A stretch of DNA of 20,360 nucleotides from CAZONU01 sp965370045 (GTDB lineage: Bacteria; Planctomycetota; SZUA-567; JAKLDR01), in assembly GCA_965370045.1 (NCBI GenBank), contig CBDUSI010000082.1, positions 1-20,360 on the forward strand, in the 5' to 3' direction. Positions 1-7,284 of the stretch are shown in pieces. Position 1 is the first letter of the stretch, and every line of letters starts with the position of its first letter. Position numbers and translations under genes: made by a program. The notes beneath the pieces were generated by a model that was not told the DNA's origin, did no database searches, and was given only the letters and a program-made list of their open reading frames with translations.

Positions 1-297
1 CCGCCGCCGCCCGCGCCGCCGGCTCGGAGGCCGGCGCCGGTCGCCCGCAGCAGGGCTGCCGACGACGACGATGATGAGAATAACCCCATACGGCGTGAGC
101 TCGAGCGCCGCCGGAAGGCGGAAAGCGCCGCCCCCTCGCAGGAGAAGAAGCCGGATCCGGGCGCGCAGCCCCTCAGGGCCATCCGCTCGGTGCAGAAGGG
201 CAGGCGCATTCCGCCGCTCGTCTGGATAATGGGCGTGATCATCCTGGCCGTGGGTATCGGCGTGGGCATTGCCTGGTGGCTGGGCCTTTTCAGCTGA
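1..297 (+). CDS. C-terminal part of a proline-rich, tail-anchored membrane protein
   Basis: The frame is open from base 1 to a TGA at 295-297, giving the last 98 residues of a protein that starts upstream of the window. The visible part opens with a Pro/Ala/Arg-rich stretch, then a run of five aspartates (about residues 21-25), then a charged Arg/Lys/Glu-rich linker. It ends in a single hydrophobic helix (about residues 75-97, from PPLVWIMGVI to the C-terminus) that stops right at the end of the protein. This is the layout of a cytoplasmic protein held in the membrane by its tail. The gene is followed after 36 bases by a roadblock protein on the same strand, so it probably belongs to the same operon. 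I do not recognise the family, and the missing N-terminus may hold the functional domain. Confidence 0.75.
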   Translation, partial: PPPPAPPARRPAPVARSRAADDDDDENNPIRRELERRRKAESAAPSQEKKPDPGAQPLRAIRSVQKGRRIPPLVWIMGVIILAVGIGVGIAWWLGLFS

Positions 298-320
298 GGC
301 GCGGCGGGTTCCGCCTGAGT

Positions 321-326
321 AGGAGG
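321..326 (+). promoter_or_regulatory. Strong ribosome binding site that sets a TTG start
   Basis: AGGAGG sits 7 bases before the TTG at 334. The first in-frame ATG is at 361 and has no comparable site before it. The Shine-Dalgarno sequence therefore supports the TTG as the start of the roadblock gene. Confidence 0.75.
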
Positions 327-333
327 AAGCAGC

Positions 334-861
334 TTGCCTGAGGAGAAACACAGCGATCAGATGCGCCGCGCGCGGCTGGTCTTCTACGAGGAGGACGTCG
401 GCAAGATCGACGCGGTGCTGGAGGAGTTCCTCTCGGCAAGCCAGGCGCGCGCCGTGCTGCTCATCGACAGCGAGGGGCATCCGGTCACCAAGAAGGGGAT
501 GACCAGTTCCTTCGACTCGGACAGCCTGGCGGCGCTGGTGGCCGGCTCCTTCGCCTCCACCCGGGCGCTGGCCAAGGTTCTGGGGGAATCGGAGTTCTCG
601 GTCATCTTTCACCAGGGGACCAACGAGAACATCCAAATCAGCATGGTCGCCGAGCGGGCCCTGCTGGTTATCATCTTCGATGATCGCACCACCGTGGGCA
701 TGGTGCGCATCTACTGCAAGGAGCTGAGCCAGCAGTTGGGGGAGATCCTGGCGGTCGCCCTCAAGCGCCAGGCCGAGGGGGGCGGCAAGAGCGAACTGGA
801 GGAGGGTTACGAGCAGGCCACCCAGGACCGGCTGGACGAGTTCTTTGACGAGAGCAAGTAG
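334..861 (+). CDS. Roadblock/LC7 domain protein (MglB-like)
   Basis: The 175-residue protein carries one roadblock/LC7 fold at about residues 22-140, recognisable from ARAVLLIDSEGHPV, then FASTRALAKVLGE, then SMVAERALLVIIFDD, and a closing helix with LSQQLGEILAVAL. An acidic tail of about 35 residues follows. Roadblock proteins such as MglB dimerise and regulate small Ras-like GTPases (MglA type) in bacterial polarity and motility. No GTPase is visible here, so the partner must be upstream of the window or elsewhere. There is no signal peptide or membrane segment, so it should be cytoplasmic. The TTG start is chosen on its AGGAGG. Its neighbours are a tail-anchored protein and a DUF4388 fusion, domains often found with roadblock proteins. 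Family assignment is firm; the role is inferred. Confidence 0.88.
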   Translation: MPEEKHSDQMRRARLVFYEEDVGKIDAVLEEFLSASQARAVLLIDSEGHPVTKKGMTSSFDSDSLAALVAGSFASTRALAKVLGESEFSVIFHQGTNENIQISMVAERALLVIIFDDRTTVGMVRIYCKELSQQLGEILAVALKRQAEGGGKSELEEGYEQATQDRLDEFFDESK

Positions 862-907
862 CCGGCCCGCTGGCGCGGCGGGTACCGGGGCAGGATAGCG
901 GGCAGAG

Positions 908-3900
908 ATGGGCTTCAGCGGAAATCTGGCCAGCATGTCGCTGGCGGACATATTCCAGAACCTGGCGGCCAACGGGCAGACCGGCACGCTGAAGATCGAG
1001 CGCGGGGGCTTGTCCTGCTGCGTCTACTTCCAGAAGGGGCTCATTTCCGACGCCACCCGGGAGCATTCCGGACAGGGCCTGCGCCCCCTGGCCGGCTACT
1101 TCGCGGGCCGCTGCCTGATCAGCGAGGACCAGGCCGAATACGCCGTCCGGCGCGTCGAGGAGACCGACGAGAACCTGGCCCGGGTGATGCCCGAGCTGGG
1201 CTATGCCTCGGAGGAGGACGTCAAGCGCCTGGTCTCGCGCTACGTGGAGGAGGAGGTCTACGACCTCTTCACCTGGGAGAGCGGCGAGTTCGAGTTCACC
1301 GACGGCGAGCCTCCCGAGGGCATTTTCGGCCCGGAGAGCGCCACCGTGGGGGTGCGCCTGGCCACCGGCGGCCTGGTCATGGAGGCCGCGCGGCGCATCG
1401 ACGAGTGGGGCCGCATCCGCAACGCGCTGCCCAGCGGCAGGGAGGTCTTCATCGCCGACGAGTCCGCCGAAGAGCGGGTCGCGATGCTGGACCCGGTGAG
1501 CCGGCGGGTGCTGGAGTTGGCCGACGGCACCCGGGACATCGACGACATGGTGGTTGACAGCTACCTCTCGCGCTTCGAGATCGGCGGCATTCTCAGCTCC
1601 TTCCTGGAGGGCGGGCTGCTGCGCAGCGCCGAGGTGAAAGACCTGGAGGGGGCCGCCGAGGACCTCACCCGCCGGCGCCGCCCGGAACGCGCGATGAAGG
1701 TATACGAGCGGCTCATCTCTCTGGGCCAGGACACCCCGGAGATGCGCAGGCGCCTGGCCGAGACCGCGGTGCAGGCCGGCGACCCGGGCCGCGCGGTCAT
1801 CCATTTCGGTGTGCTTGCCGACGGCGAGATGGAGGAGGGCCGGCCCGAGAAGGCCGCGGAGATATGGCGGCGCATGCTCGAGGTCGTGCCGGGCAACACC
1901 CGGGCCCACCAGGGACTGGCCGAGCACCACCGCGGCAGGCGGCAGAAGAAACAGAGCCTCAAACACTATGCCGAGCTGGTCCGGGCCCACGGCCGGATCG
2001 GCGCGACTGACCGCGCGATCGCCGCGGCCCGCGCGGGCCTGGAGGTCGATGAGCGGGCCGGCGAGCTGCGCTCCCTGCTGGCTGAGGGGCTGCTGGAGGC
2101 CGGCCGGAAATCAGAGGCCGCCGACGAGTTCGAGACCCTGGGCGGCCAGCTGCTGGAGAGCCACCGCGCGCGCGCCGCCGCCGACGCCTATCGGAGAGTG
2201 TTGCAGCTCGACCAGGGCCGCAAGGCGGCCAAGAGCCAGTTGACCGCCATCCTGGCCGCCGAGGCCCGGAGGAAGCGCACAGCCGGGCGGGTGGCGGTCT
2301 GCGCGATAGTCCTGCTGATCGCCGGCGCGCTGGTCGCCGGGGGGGCGGCCTACGAGTATATGTGGGTCCGGCCGGAGTTCGTGAAAGTCCAGGAGATCGT
2401 CGAAGAGAAGACCCCCGTGGCCGAGAAGCTTTACGGGGAGGGGCGCTACGACGAGGCCATCGCCGCCTACGAGGTGGCCGCAAATGCCTGCCGCGACGCG
2501 GAGAAGCTGATTTCCTTCCACGGTTACCACAACAGGGCCGCCATCATGCTCGGCAAGTGCGAGGGGCGCATCACCGTTTTCCGCTCGGAGAAGGAAAGCA
2601 TCGCCCGGGAGATGGCGCAGGATTCCAAGGTGACCAGGGACAAGATCAGCAGGCTGATCGACCGGGACGACTTCGCGGGGGCCAAGAAGCTGCTGGTGCA
2701 TCTGGAGCAGTCCGGGAACGACGAGGCCCGGGCCTGGGCCAGCAAGAAGCTGCTGGAAGTCCAGAAACCCATCGACGAGATCAACGCCGTGCTCCGCCAG
2801 GTGGGCAACTTCGCCAACGACAAAGTGGAGTTCCAGGTGGTCATGGCCCTGGTCAGGAAGTATCCCCACCACGCCAAGGTCCGCCAGCTGGACGTGCCGG
2901 TGCGCGTGGAGTGCGAGCCGTCCGGGGCCCTGGTCAAGGGGCCCGGTGGCGCACCCACCCCCACGCCCTGCACCGTCCGCCTGCCGGTCGGCGGGGCCAC
3001 CGAACTGACCTTCACCCACCGCGGATACAACGACAAGACCGTTTCCAAGGAGGCCGCCGACATTCCCGCCTCCCGGACGCTGAGCGAGAAGCTCGATCGC
3101 GTACCGGTCTGGAAGGTGCGCATCGGCCTGCCGGTGGAGGCGCCCATCGTTCTGGCCGGCGCGGCGCTGGTCTTCGGAGATCGCGGCGGCAACGTCTGGG
3201 CGCTGAGGGCCAAGGACGGCAAGGAGATATGGAAGCGTTCCCTGGGGCGGCTCAGCGCGGTGACCGGGGCGGTGGCCGTTTCCGAAGGGACCGTCTACGT
3301 GGGCACGCTGGACAAGAAGCTCTACGCCATGGACCTGGCCTCCGGAGAACTCCGCTGGAAGCAGCCGCTGAGCTGCGATGGCCTGATCCGCTCGGGCCCG
3401 CGGGTTGCCCGGGTGCAGCTGCTTAACAACCGGCGCTTCGTCTTCTTCGGCTCGGACGACGGCCGGGTCTACTGCGCCGAAGCGGACAGTGGCAAGCTGC
3501 GCTGGAAGAGCCCCAGGATCGGCGCGGTGCGGGGCTCGGTGCTGGTCACCAAGAAGGCGATCTACGCCGGCACCGACGGGGGGCACCTTCACGCCTTGGC
3601 GCCCACCGGCGGCAAGGAACTCTGGAAGCTGAAGGTCGGCTCGGCGGTGCGGGGCACGCCGATCCTCTCGGCCGATGGCAAGCTCATCTACCTGGGCACC
3701 GACGACCGCAAGCTCTCCGCGGTGGACCCCGCCAAGAAGGCGGTGGCATGGTTCCGCACCGTGGGCAGCGGCGTTCGTTCGGGACCGGTGCTGGCTGGCG
3801 GGCAGCTCTTTTTCGGGAGCGTCGACGGCACGATTCACGCGATCCGGCCCAAGCGTCGCTCGGCCGAGCCGCTCTGGGAGCACAAGCTCGGCGCGCGGGT

Positions 3901-4108
3901 GTCGGCCGCGCCGCTGGTGGTCGGCGGGCGTCTCTACGTGGGCACCCTCGACGGCAACTTCTGGGCGCTGGATCGCGCCAAGGACGGCACGCCGGCTTGG
4001 AGTTACCGGACCGGTGGCCGGGTGCTCTCCACGGCCAGCTGGGTGGACGGGTTGGTGCTCTTCGGCTCGGACGACGGTTTCCTTTACGCCTTCGACGAAC
4101 GCCCCTGA
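908..4108 (+). CDS. Transmembrane fusion: DUF4388 - TPR - TM - PEGA - eight-bladed PQQ-like propeller
   Basis: This 1066-residue protein opens with a DUF4388 domain (about 1-135: FSGNLASMSLADIFQNLAAN, then GTLKIERGG), typical of cytoplasmic signalling proteins. A poorly conserved region and TPR-like helices follow (about 240-455). One strongly hydrophobic helix lies at about 461-483. Beyond it come more helical repeats (about 490-655), a PEGA domain (about 660-730, V-E-C-E-P-S-G then THRGYND) and a beta-propeller (about 732-1066). I count eight repeats of the type L-Y-A-x-D-x-x-x-G-x-x-x-W. The first strand (VPVWKV) would close the ring with the last repeat (FLYAFDERP), as in BamB-like propellers. 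The topology suggests a cytoplasmic N-terminus and an outward-facing propeller for protein or wall contacts. The ATG at 908 has only a weak AGGA upstream. It could be a sensor or scaffold; no enzymatic residues were identified. Confidence 0.9.
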   Translation: MGFSGNLASMSLADIFQNLAANGQTGTLKIERGGLSCCVYFQKGLISDATREHSGQGLRPLAGYFAGRCLISEDQAEYAVRRVEETDENLARVMPELGYASEEDVKRLVSRYVEEEVYDLFTWESGEFEFTDGEPPEGIFGPESATVGVRLATGGLVMEAARRIDEWGRIRNALPSGREVFIADESAEERVAMLDPVSRRVLELADGTRDIDDMVVDSYLSRFEIGGILSSFLEGGLLRSAEVKDLEGAAEDLTRRRRPERAMKVYERLISLGQDTPEMRRRLAETAVQAGDPGRAVIHFGVLADGEMEEGRPEKAAEIWRRMLEVVPGNTRAHQGLAEHHRGRRQKKQSLKHYAELVRAHGRIGATDRAIAAARAGLEVDERAGELRSLLAEGLLEAGRKSEAADEFETLGGQLLESHRARAAADAYRRVLQLDQGRKAAKSQLTAILAAEARRKRTAGRVAVCAIVLLIAGALVAGGAAYEYMWVRPEFVKVQEIVEEKTPVAEKLYGEGRYDEAIAAYEVAANACRDAEKLISFHGYHNRAAIMLGKCEGRITVFRSEKESIAREMAQDSKVTRDKISRLIDRDDFAGAKKLLVHLEQSGNDEARAWASKKLLEVQKPIDEINAVLRQVGNFANDKVEFQVVMALVRKYPHHAKVRQLDVPVRVECEPSGALVKGPGGAPTPTPCTVRLPVGGATELTFTHRGYNDKTVSKEAADIPASRTLSEKLDRVPVWKVRIGLPVEAPIVLAGAALVFGDRGGNVWALRAKDGKEIWKRSLGRLSAVTGAVAVSEGTVYVGTLDKKLYAMDLASGELRWKQPLSCDGLIRSGPRVARVQLLNNRRFVFFGSDDGRVYCAEADSGKLRWKSPRIGAVRGSVLVTKKAIYAGTDGGHLHALAPTGGKELWKLKVGSAVRGTPILSADGKLIYLGTDDRKLSAVDPAKKAVAWFRTVGSGVRSGPVLAGGQLFFGSVDGTIHAIRPKRRSAEPLWEHKLGARVSAAPLVVGGRLYVGTLDGNFWALDRAKDGTPAWSYRTGGRVLSTASWVDGLVLFGSDDGFLYAFDERP

Positions 4109-4125
4109 GGAGGACGACGGCTAAG

Positions 4126-4311
4126 GTGAACTACACGGTGCTGGTGGTCATCGTGGCCCTGGTGGGGTGCGCGGCCTTTCTGTGGATCGCGCTGGCCGCC
4201 AAGATGGTTTCCGACGACGAGGAGGCCAAGGCCCAGGCGGAGGCCGAGAGCCGCCGGCTGGCCCGCCAGCGCGAGGCGGCCCGCGCGGAGCGGAGCACCG
4301 GCCGTGAGTAG
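4126..4311 (+). CDS. Small single-pass membrane protein with charged tail
   Basis: A GTG at 4126 opens a 61-residue frame ending in TAG. The protein has a hydrophobic helix at about residues 3-24 (VLVVIVALVG, then FLWIALAAK). A highly charged Glu/Lys/Arg/Ala-rich tail (about 26-61) follows and should form a helix or coiled coil. AGGAGG at 4108-4113 lies 12 bases ahead, a slightly long spacing, and overlaps the stop region of the propeller gene, which suggests translational coupling. The frame remains open far upstream inside the propeller gene, but that part is simply an overlapping frame of the larger gene. I do not recognise a family. Position and size suggest a small accessory subunit of the membrane proteins around it. 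Confidence 0.6.
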   Translation: MNYTVLVVIVALVGCAAFLWIALAAKMVSDDEEAKAQAEAESRRLARQREAARAERSTGRE

Positions 4312-4361
4312 AGGGGCTCTCCCGGGAATTGACTCTGCGGGGCGCCGCTGCCGGCTCCCCC

Positions 4362-4389
4362 TTGATTTCCTCCGGGGAGAGCTTAGAAT
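4362..4389 (+). promoter_or_regulatory. Candidate sigma70-type promoter before the signal-peptidase-like gene
   Basis: TTGATT (4362-4367) is separated by 16 bases from TAGAAT (4384-4389). It lies in the only sizeable gap (4312-4458) inside the long + strand gene run. It predicts transcription starting near 4396, about 60 bases before the ATG at 4459. The match is reasonable but unproven; the gap holds no convincing gene. Confidence 0.4.
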
Positions 4390-4458
4390 GTTCGGTCTGG
4401 CGCCCAAGGGGCCACGTACGATCCGGGAAGTGGCGAGCGCGAACGGAGAAGCGGACCC

Positions 4459-4992
4459 ATGGACTTGACCCTCAACCAGGTTGTCCACTTTCTGATCTCG
4501 CTCATCAAGTACGTGGTGGCCCTGATCCTGCTGGTGGTCGCGGCCAAGTTCCTGCTGCCCATGTGGGGCAGTACCTGCGCGGTCGACTCCGAGGACCTGG
4601 GCATGCGCGAGGCGCTGGGCAAGACCCGCCTGAAGCTCTCTTACAACCCCCGGGCATGGAACGAGGCCGCGCTGAAGCGCAAAGACATAGTCATCGTGAA
4701 GATGAAGGTCGCCTCGGTGGGCGACGAGAACGAATGGCAGAAGTTTCCCTACCGCGTGGTGGCCATGGAGGGGGACCTCATCCAGTCCAAGCGGGGCATT
4801 TTCACGATCAACGGCAAGGAGGAGTCTTACACGGGGGTAAAGATCCAACCGGACGAGGCCACTAAGATACCCAAGCAGCGGATGCCCCGCGGCTACCTCT
4901 ACGTGCTGCCCGATGACCGGGTGAGCTGCAAGGGCGGCCTGCCCCTGATGATCCCCGCATGGCGGATCGTCGGCAAGGTCGAGAAGCTGTAG
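4459..4992 (+). CDS. Signal peptidase I (S26)-like protein, apparently catalytically inactive
   Basis: The 177-residue protein has an N-terminal membrane helix (about 13-34) followed by a domain with the layout of signal peptidase I: KRKDIVIVKMK, YRVVAMEGDLIQ, GIFTINGKEE, then MPRGYLYVLPDDR and IPAWRIVGKVEKL. In active enzymes the serine sits in S-M-x-P-T-L and the general-base lysine in K-R-x-x-x-x-x-G-D. Here the matching places read G48-M-R-E-A-L and Y98-R-V-V-A-M-E-G-D, so both the nucleophile and the lysine seem to be gone. The usual box E (G-D-N-R then D-S-R) is also altered. GGAG at 4445-4448 supports the ATG. It is likely a membrane-anchored structural or substrate-binding descendant of the peptidase, facing outward. 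Fold assignment is fairly sure; inactivity rests on manual alignment. Confidence 0.72.
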   Translation: MDLTLNQVVHFLISLIKYVVALILLVVAAKFLLPMWGSTCAVDSEDLGMREALGKTRLKLSYNPRAWNEAALKRKDIVIVKMKVASVGDENEWQKFPYRVVAMEGDLIQSKRGIFTINGKEESYTGVKIQPDEATKIPKQRMPRGYLYVLPDDRVSCKGGLPLMIPAWRIVGKVEKL

Positions 4993-5005
4993 GGGAGCTG
5001 CGGTC

Positions 5006-7273
5006 ATGCGCGTCACCCCCATGCTGATTATCTCAGCGGTCCTGACCGTGGTGCTGGCGGTCTGCTGCCTGTACACCTGGTCCAGCGGATCACACCAGCG
5101 CCAGGTGGCCAGCGCATGGCGCGAGGCCCGGGAGAAGCTGATCAGCGACGATCCCGGCGGGGCCATCGAGTCCCTGGAGCGCTTCCTGGAGCTGCGCCCC
5201 GATCTCCCCCACGTGCGGCTGCAACTGGCCGGGATCTACTTGCGGAAGGGCCAGCAGGCCAAGGCCCGGGCGCACTACCAGAAGGTGGCCAAGGACGAGT
5301 TGCCCGGGTTCGACGGGGGCGAGCAGGACCTCAAGGAGCTGCGCGCCCTGGCCGAGGTGGCCCTGGGAATGATGGACGGCGCCGCCGGGATCAAGACCAA
5401 GGATCCGGTCAAGCGCAAGGCCAAGTTGGCCTCGGCCAAGACCCACTTCGAGGCGGCCATCAAGATCGAGCATCCCCAGGGGTTGAACCCCAAGCCCGGC
5501 GAAATCGGCGAGATTGAAGAGAAGTCGGACGGCAAGACGCGGGGTAAGCTGGCGGCCTTCGGCGACGCCTGCGCGGGGCTGGGCCTCGTGGCCCTGTGGG
5601 CCGGCGACTACGACGAGGCCGAGAAGCGCTTCAAGCAGGCCCTCTCGGACAAGACGGTGCTCAGCAAGGAAGTCCTGCCCGAACTCTACAATGCGCTGGG
5701 CGTGGCGGTGGCGTCCAATGGGCAGCCGACCGCCGCCCCCAAGTACTTCAAGATGTCCAAGGTCTACAAGGCTGACAAGGCCGGCAAGAAATGGCGCGCG
5801 AGTGTGCCTGACAAGAATCTTCAGATCATCCAGCGGGGCATGGCCGACTCGCCGGACATGAAGCCCGAGCTCCGCCGGAAGCTTCTCGCCCAGCTGGTCA
5901 AGGGCCTCAAGTCGAAGAAGAAACGGCGGTACGAGACCTATAACCTGTTAGGTTGCGGCTACTATCGGTTGGGGGACGTCGGCAAGGCCCTCAAGTACCT
6001 GGATCTGGCCGTCAAGCAGGATCCCGACAGACTCTCCGCCCAGATCAATCTGTTAGCTGTCAGGTGGAAGATATACGTGGCCAAGCGCGCCGAGTACCTC
6101 GAGAAGCGTGCCGAGTTCTTCCCGCTCCTGCCGGGCGATCCAGACACGCGGCGCTGGCAGACCCCGGTGCCCAAGCAGATCAAGCCCAAGCGCAAGAAGG
6201 GGGAACTGGTCCCCTTCCGGGCGTTGCAGAAGGAATTCAGCGGGGTCCAGGCGAGCTTCGATGCGGCCTCCGCCCGCGCCCTGGCCAGGGCGAAAGGCCT
6301 TCCCCCCGAGTTGGAGAGATCCCTGATCCTGCTCCGCCTGGAGATGATTCCCAGCTTCGGCAGGAGGCTCGCGCGCTCCAAGGATGGTAAGAGGCGGGAG
6401 CGTGGCAAGAAGCTCCTCGCCAGCCTGGACGAACTGCTGGCCGAGGGGCTCAAGAAGTTCCCCAAGGAGTACCGCTTCCACCGGCTGCAGGGCATTCGCC
6501 GGCTGAAGGCCGGGGACATCAAGGGGGCCCTGGCCGCTTTCGATGAGAGCCTCGTCGCCAAGGCCGACCAGCCGGACGTCAGGGCGCTCCAGGCGATTTT
6601 CGCCCCGGCGGTGAAAGTGGTCGTCTTCCGTCCGGCGGCGGCCCCCGGGGTCAAGGGGGGCTCGGTGCTGGCCCGTTCGTCCCGGCCGCTGCTGGGGGCG
6701 CTGTTCCGGGTCCACACCGGGCCGGTGCCCCTGGACGGCGAGAAGGTCAAGCTCAAGCTCGACGGGCAGGAGGTCGATGGCTACTTCTGGGGCAGCGAGT
6801 TCCTGCACCTGCCGGCCAAGGAGTTGGCCGACGGCAAGCACGTTCTGGAGGCCCAGGCCGAGGATTTCCTGGGGCGCAAGGCCTCGGGGAAGTTCGAGTT
6901 CCAGGTCGACGGTTCCCCGCCGGAGATATACAAGACCGAGCCGGCCGATGGCGGCAAGGTCAGGGACTCGCGCCCCAAGCTGGTGATTCACTACCGCGAC
7001 AAGTACTCGGGGATCGACACCGCCTCGGTGGAGGTGGAGTTCTCCACCATTAAGGCCGCCACCTGGATCAGGGAGAATCCGGTCCGGGGTGGGCGCCACT
7101 ACTACAACAACGCGGCTCTGGGCATCAAGAAGGGCGCCCCGGTCGGCGACAATAAGGTGGTGTTCAGCTCCAGCCGCAACCTGGGGCCGGGCGACTACCA
7201 GGTGAAGATCAGCGTTCAGGACGCCCGTGGACTGAAGGCCGAGAAGGTCTGGAAGTTCACGGTGGTCAAGTAG
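5006..7273 (+). CDS. Membrane-anchored TPR protein with C-terminal Ig-like domains
   Basis: The 755-residue protein starts with a hydrophobic segment (about 5-27, MLIISAVLTVVLAVCCLY) that serves as a membrane anchor or uncleaved signal. TPR-type helices follow, clearest at about 33-95 (GGAIESLERFLELRPD), 197-235 (GDYDEAEKRFKQAL), 311-345 (GDVGKALKYLDLAVKQDPD) and 488-525 (GDIKGALAAFDESLV). From about residue 565 it changes to beta-sandwich sequence with two Ig-like units (about 566-650 and 652-755), including DGSPPEIYKTEPADG and a closing D-x-x-G-L-K-A. The ATG at 5006 follows the previous stop by 13 bases and has GGGGAG at a good distance. It is probably an extracytoplasmic scaffold binding partner proteins through both modules. 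No catalytic motif was seen. Confidence 0.82.
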   Translation: MRVTPMLIISAVLTVVLAVCCLYTWSSGSHQRQVASAWREAREKLISDDPGGAIESLERFLELRPDLPHVRLQLAGIYLRKGQQAKARAHYQKVAKDELPGFDGGEQDLKELRALAEVALGMMDGAAGIKTKDPVKRKAKLASAKTHFEAAIKIEHPQGLNPKPGEIGEIEEKSDGKTRGKLAAFGDACAGLGLVALWAGDYDEAEKRFKQALSDKTVLSKEVLPELYNALGVAVASNGQPTAAPKYFKMSKVYKADKAGKKWRASVPDKNLQIIQRGMADSPDMKPELRRKLLAQLVKGLKSKKKRRYETYNLLGCGYYRLGDVGKALKYLDLAVKQDPDRLSAQINLLAVRWKIYVAKRAEYLEKRAEFFPLLPGDPDTRRWQTPVPKQIKPKRKKGELVPFRALQKEFSGVQASFDAASARALARAKGLPPELERSLILLRLEMIPSFGRRLARSKDGKRRERGKKLLASLDELLAEGLKKFPKEYRFHRLQGIRRLKAGDIKGALAAFDESLVAKADQPDVRALQAIFAPAVKVVVFRPAAAPGVKGGSVLARSSRPLLGALFRVHTGPVPLDGEKVKLKLDGQEVDGYFWGSEFLHLPAKELADGKHVLEAQAEDFLGRKASGKFEFQVDGSPPEIYKTEPADGGKVRDSRPKLVIHYRDKYSGIDTASVEVEFSTIKAATWIRENPVRGGRHYYNNAALGIKKGAPVGDNKVVFSSSRNLGPGDYQVKISVQDARGLKAEKVWKFTVVK

Positions 7274-7284
7274 CGGAGTCGGCG

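Noticed and set aside
2111..3883. 590-codon open frame on the - strand opposite the propeller gene
   Set aside because: It has low-complexity composition and no motif, while the opposite strand encodes clear TPR, PEGA and propeller repeats.
3748..4125. Long N-terminal extension of the small membrane protein
   Set aside because: It runs entirely inside the propeller gene in another frame, with Arg/Gly-rich sequence and no domain; GTG 4126 follows an AGGAGG.
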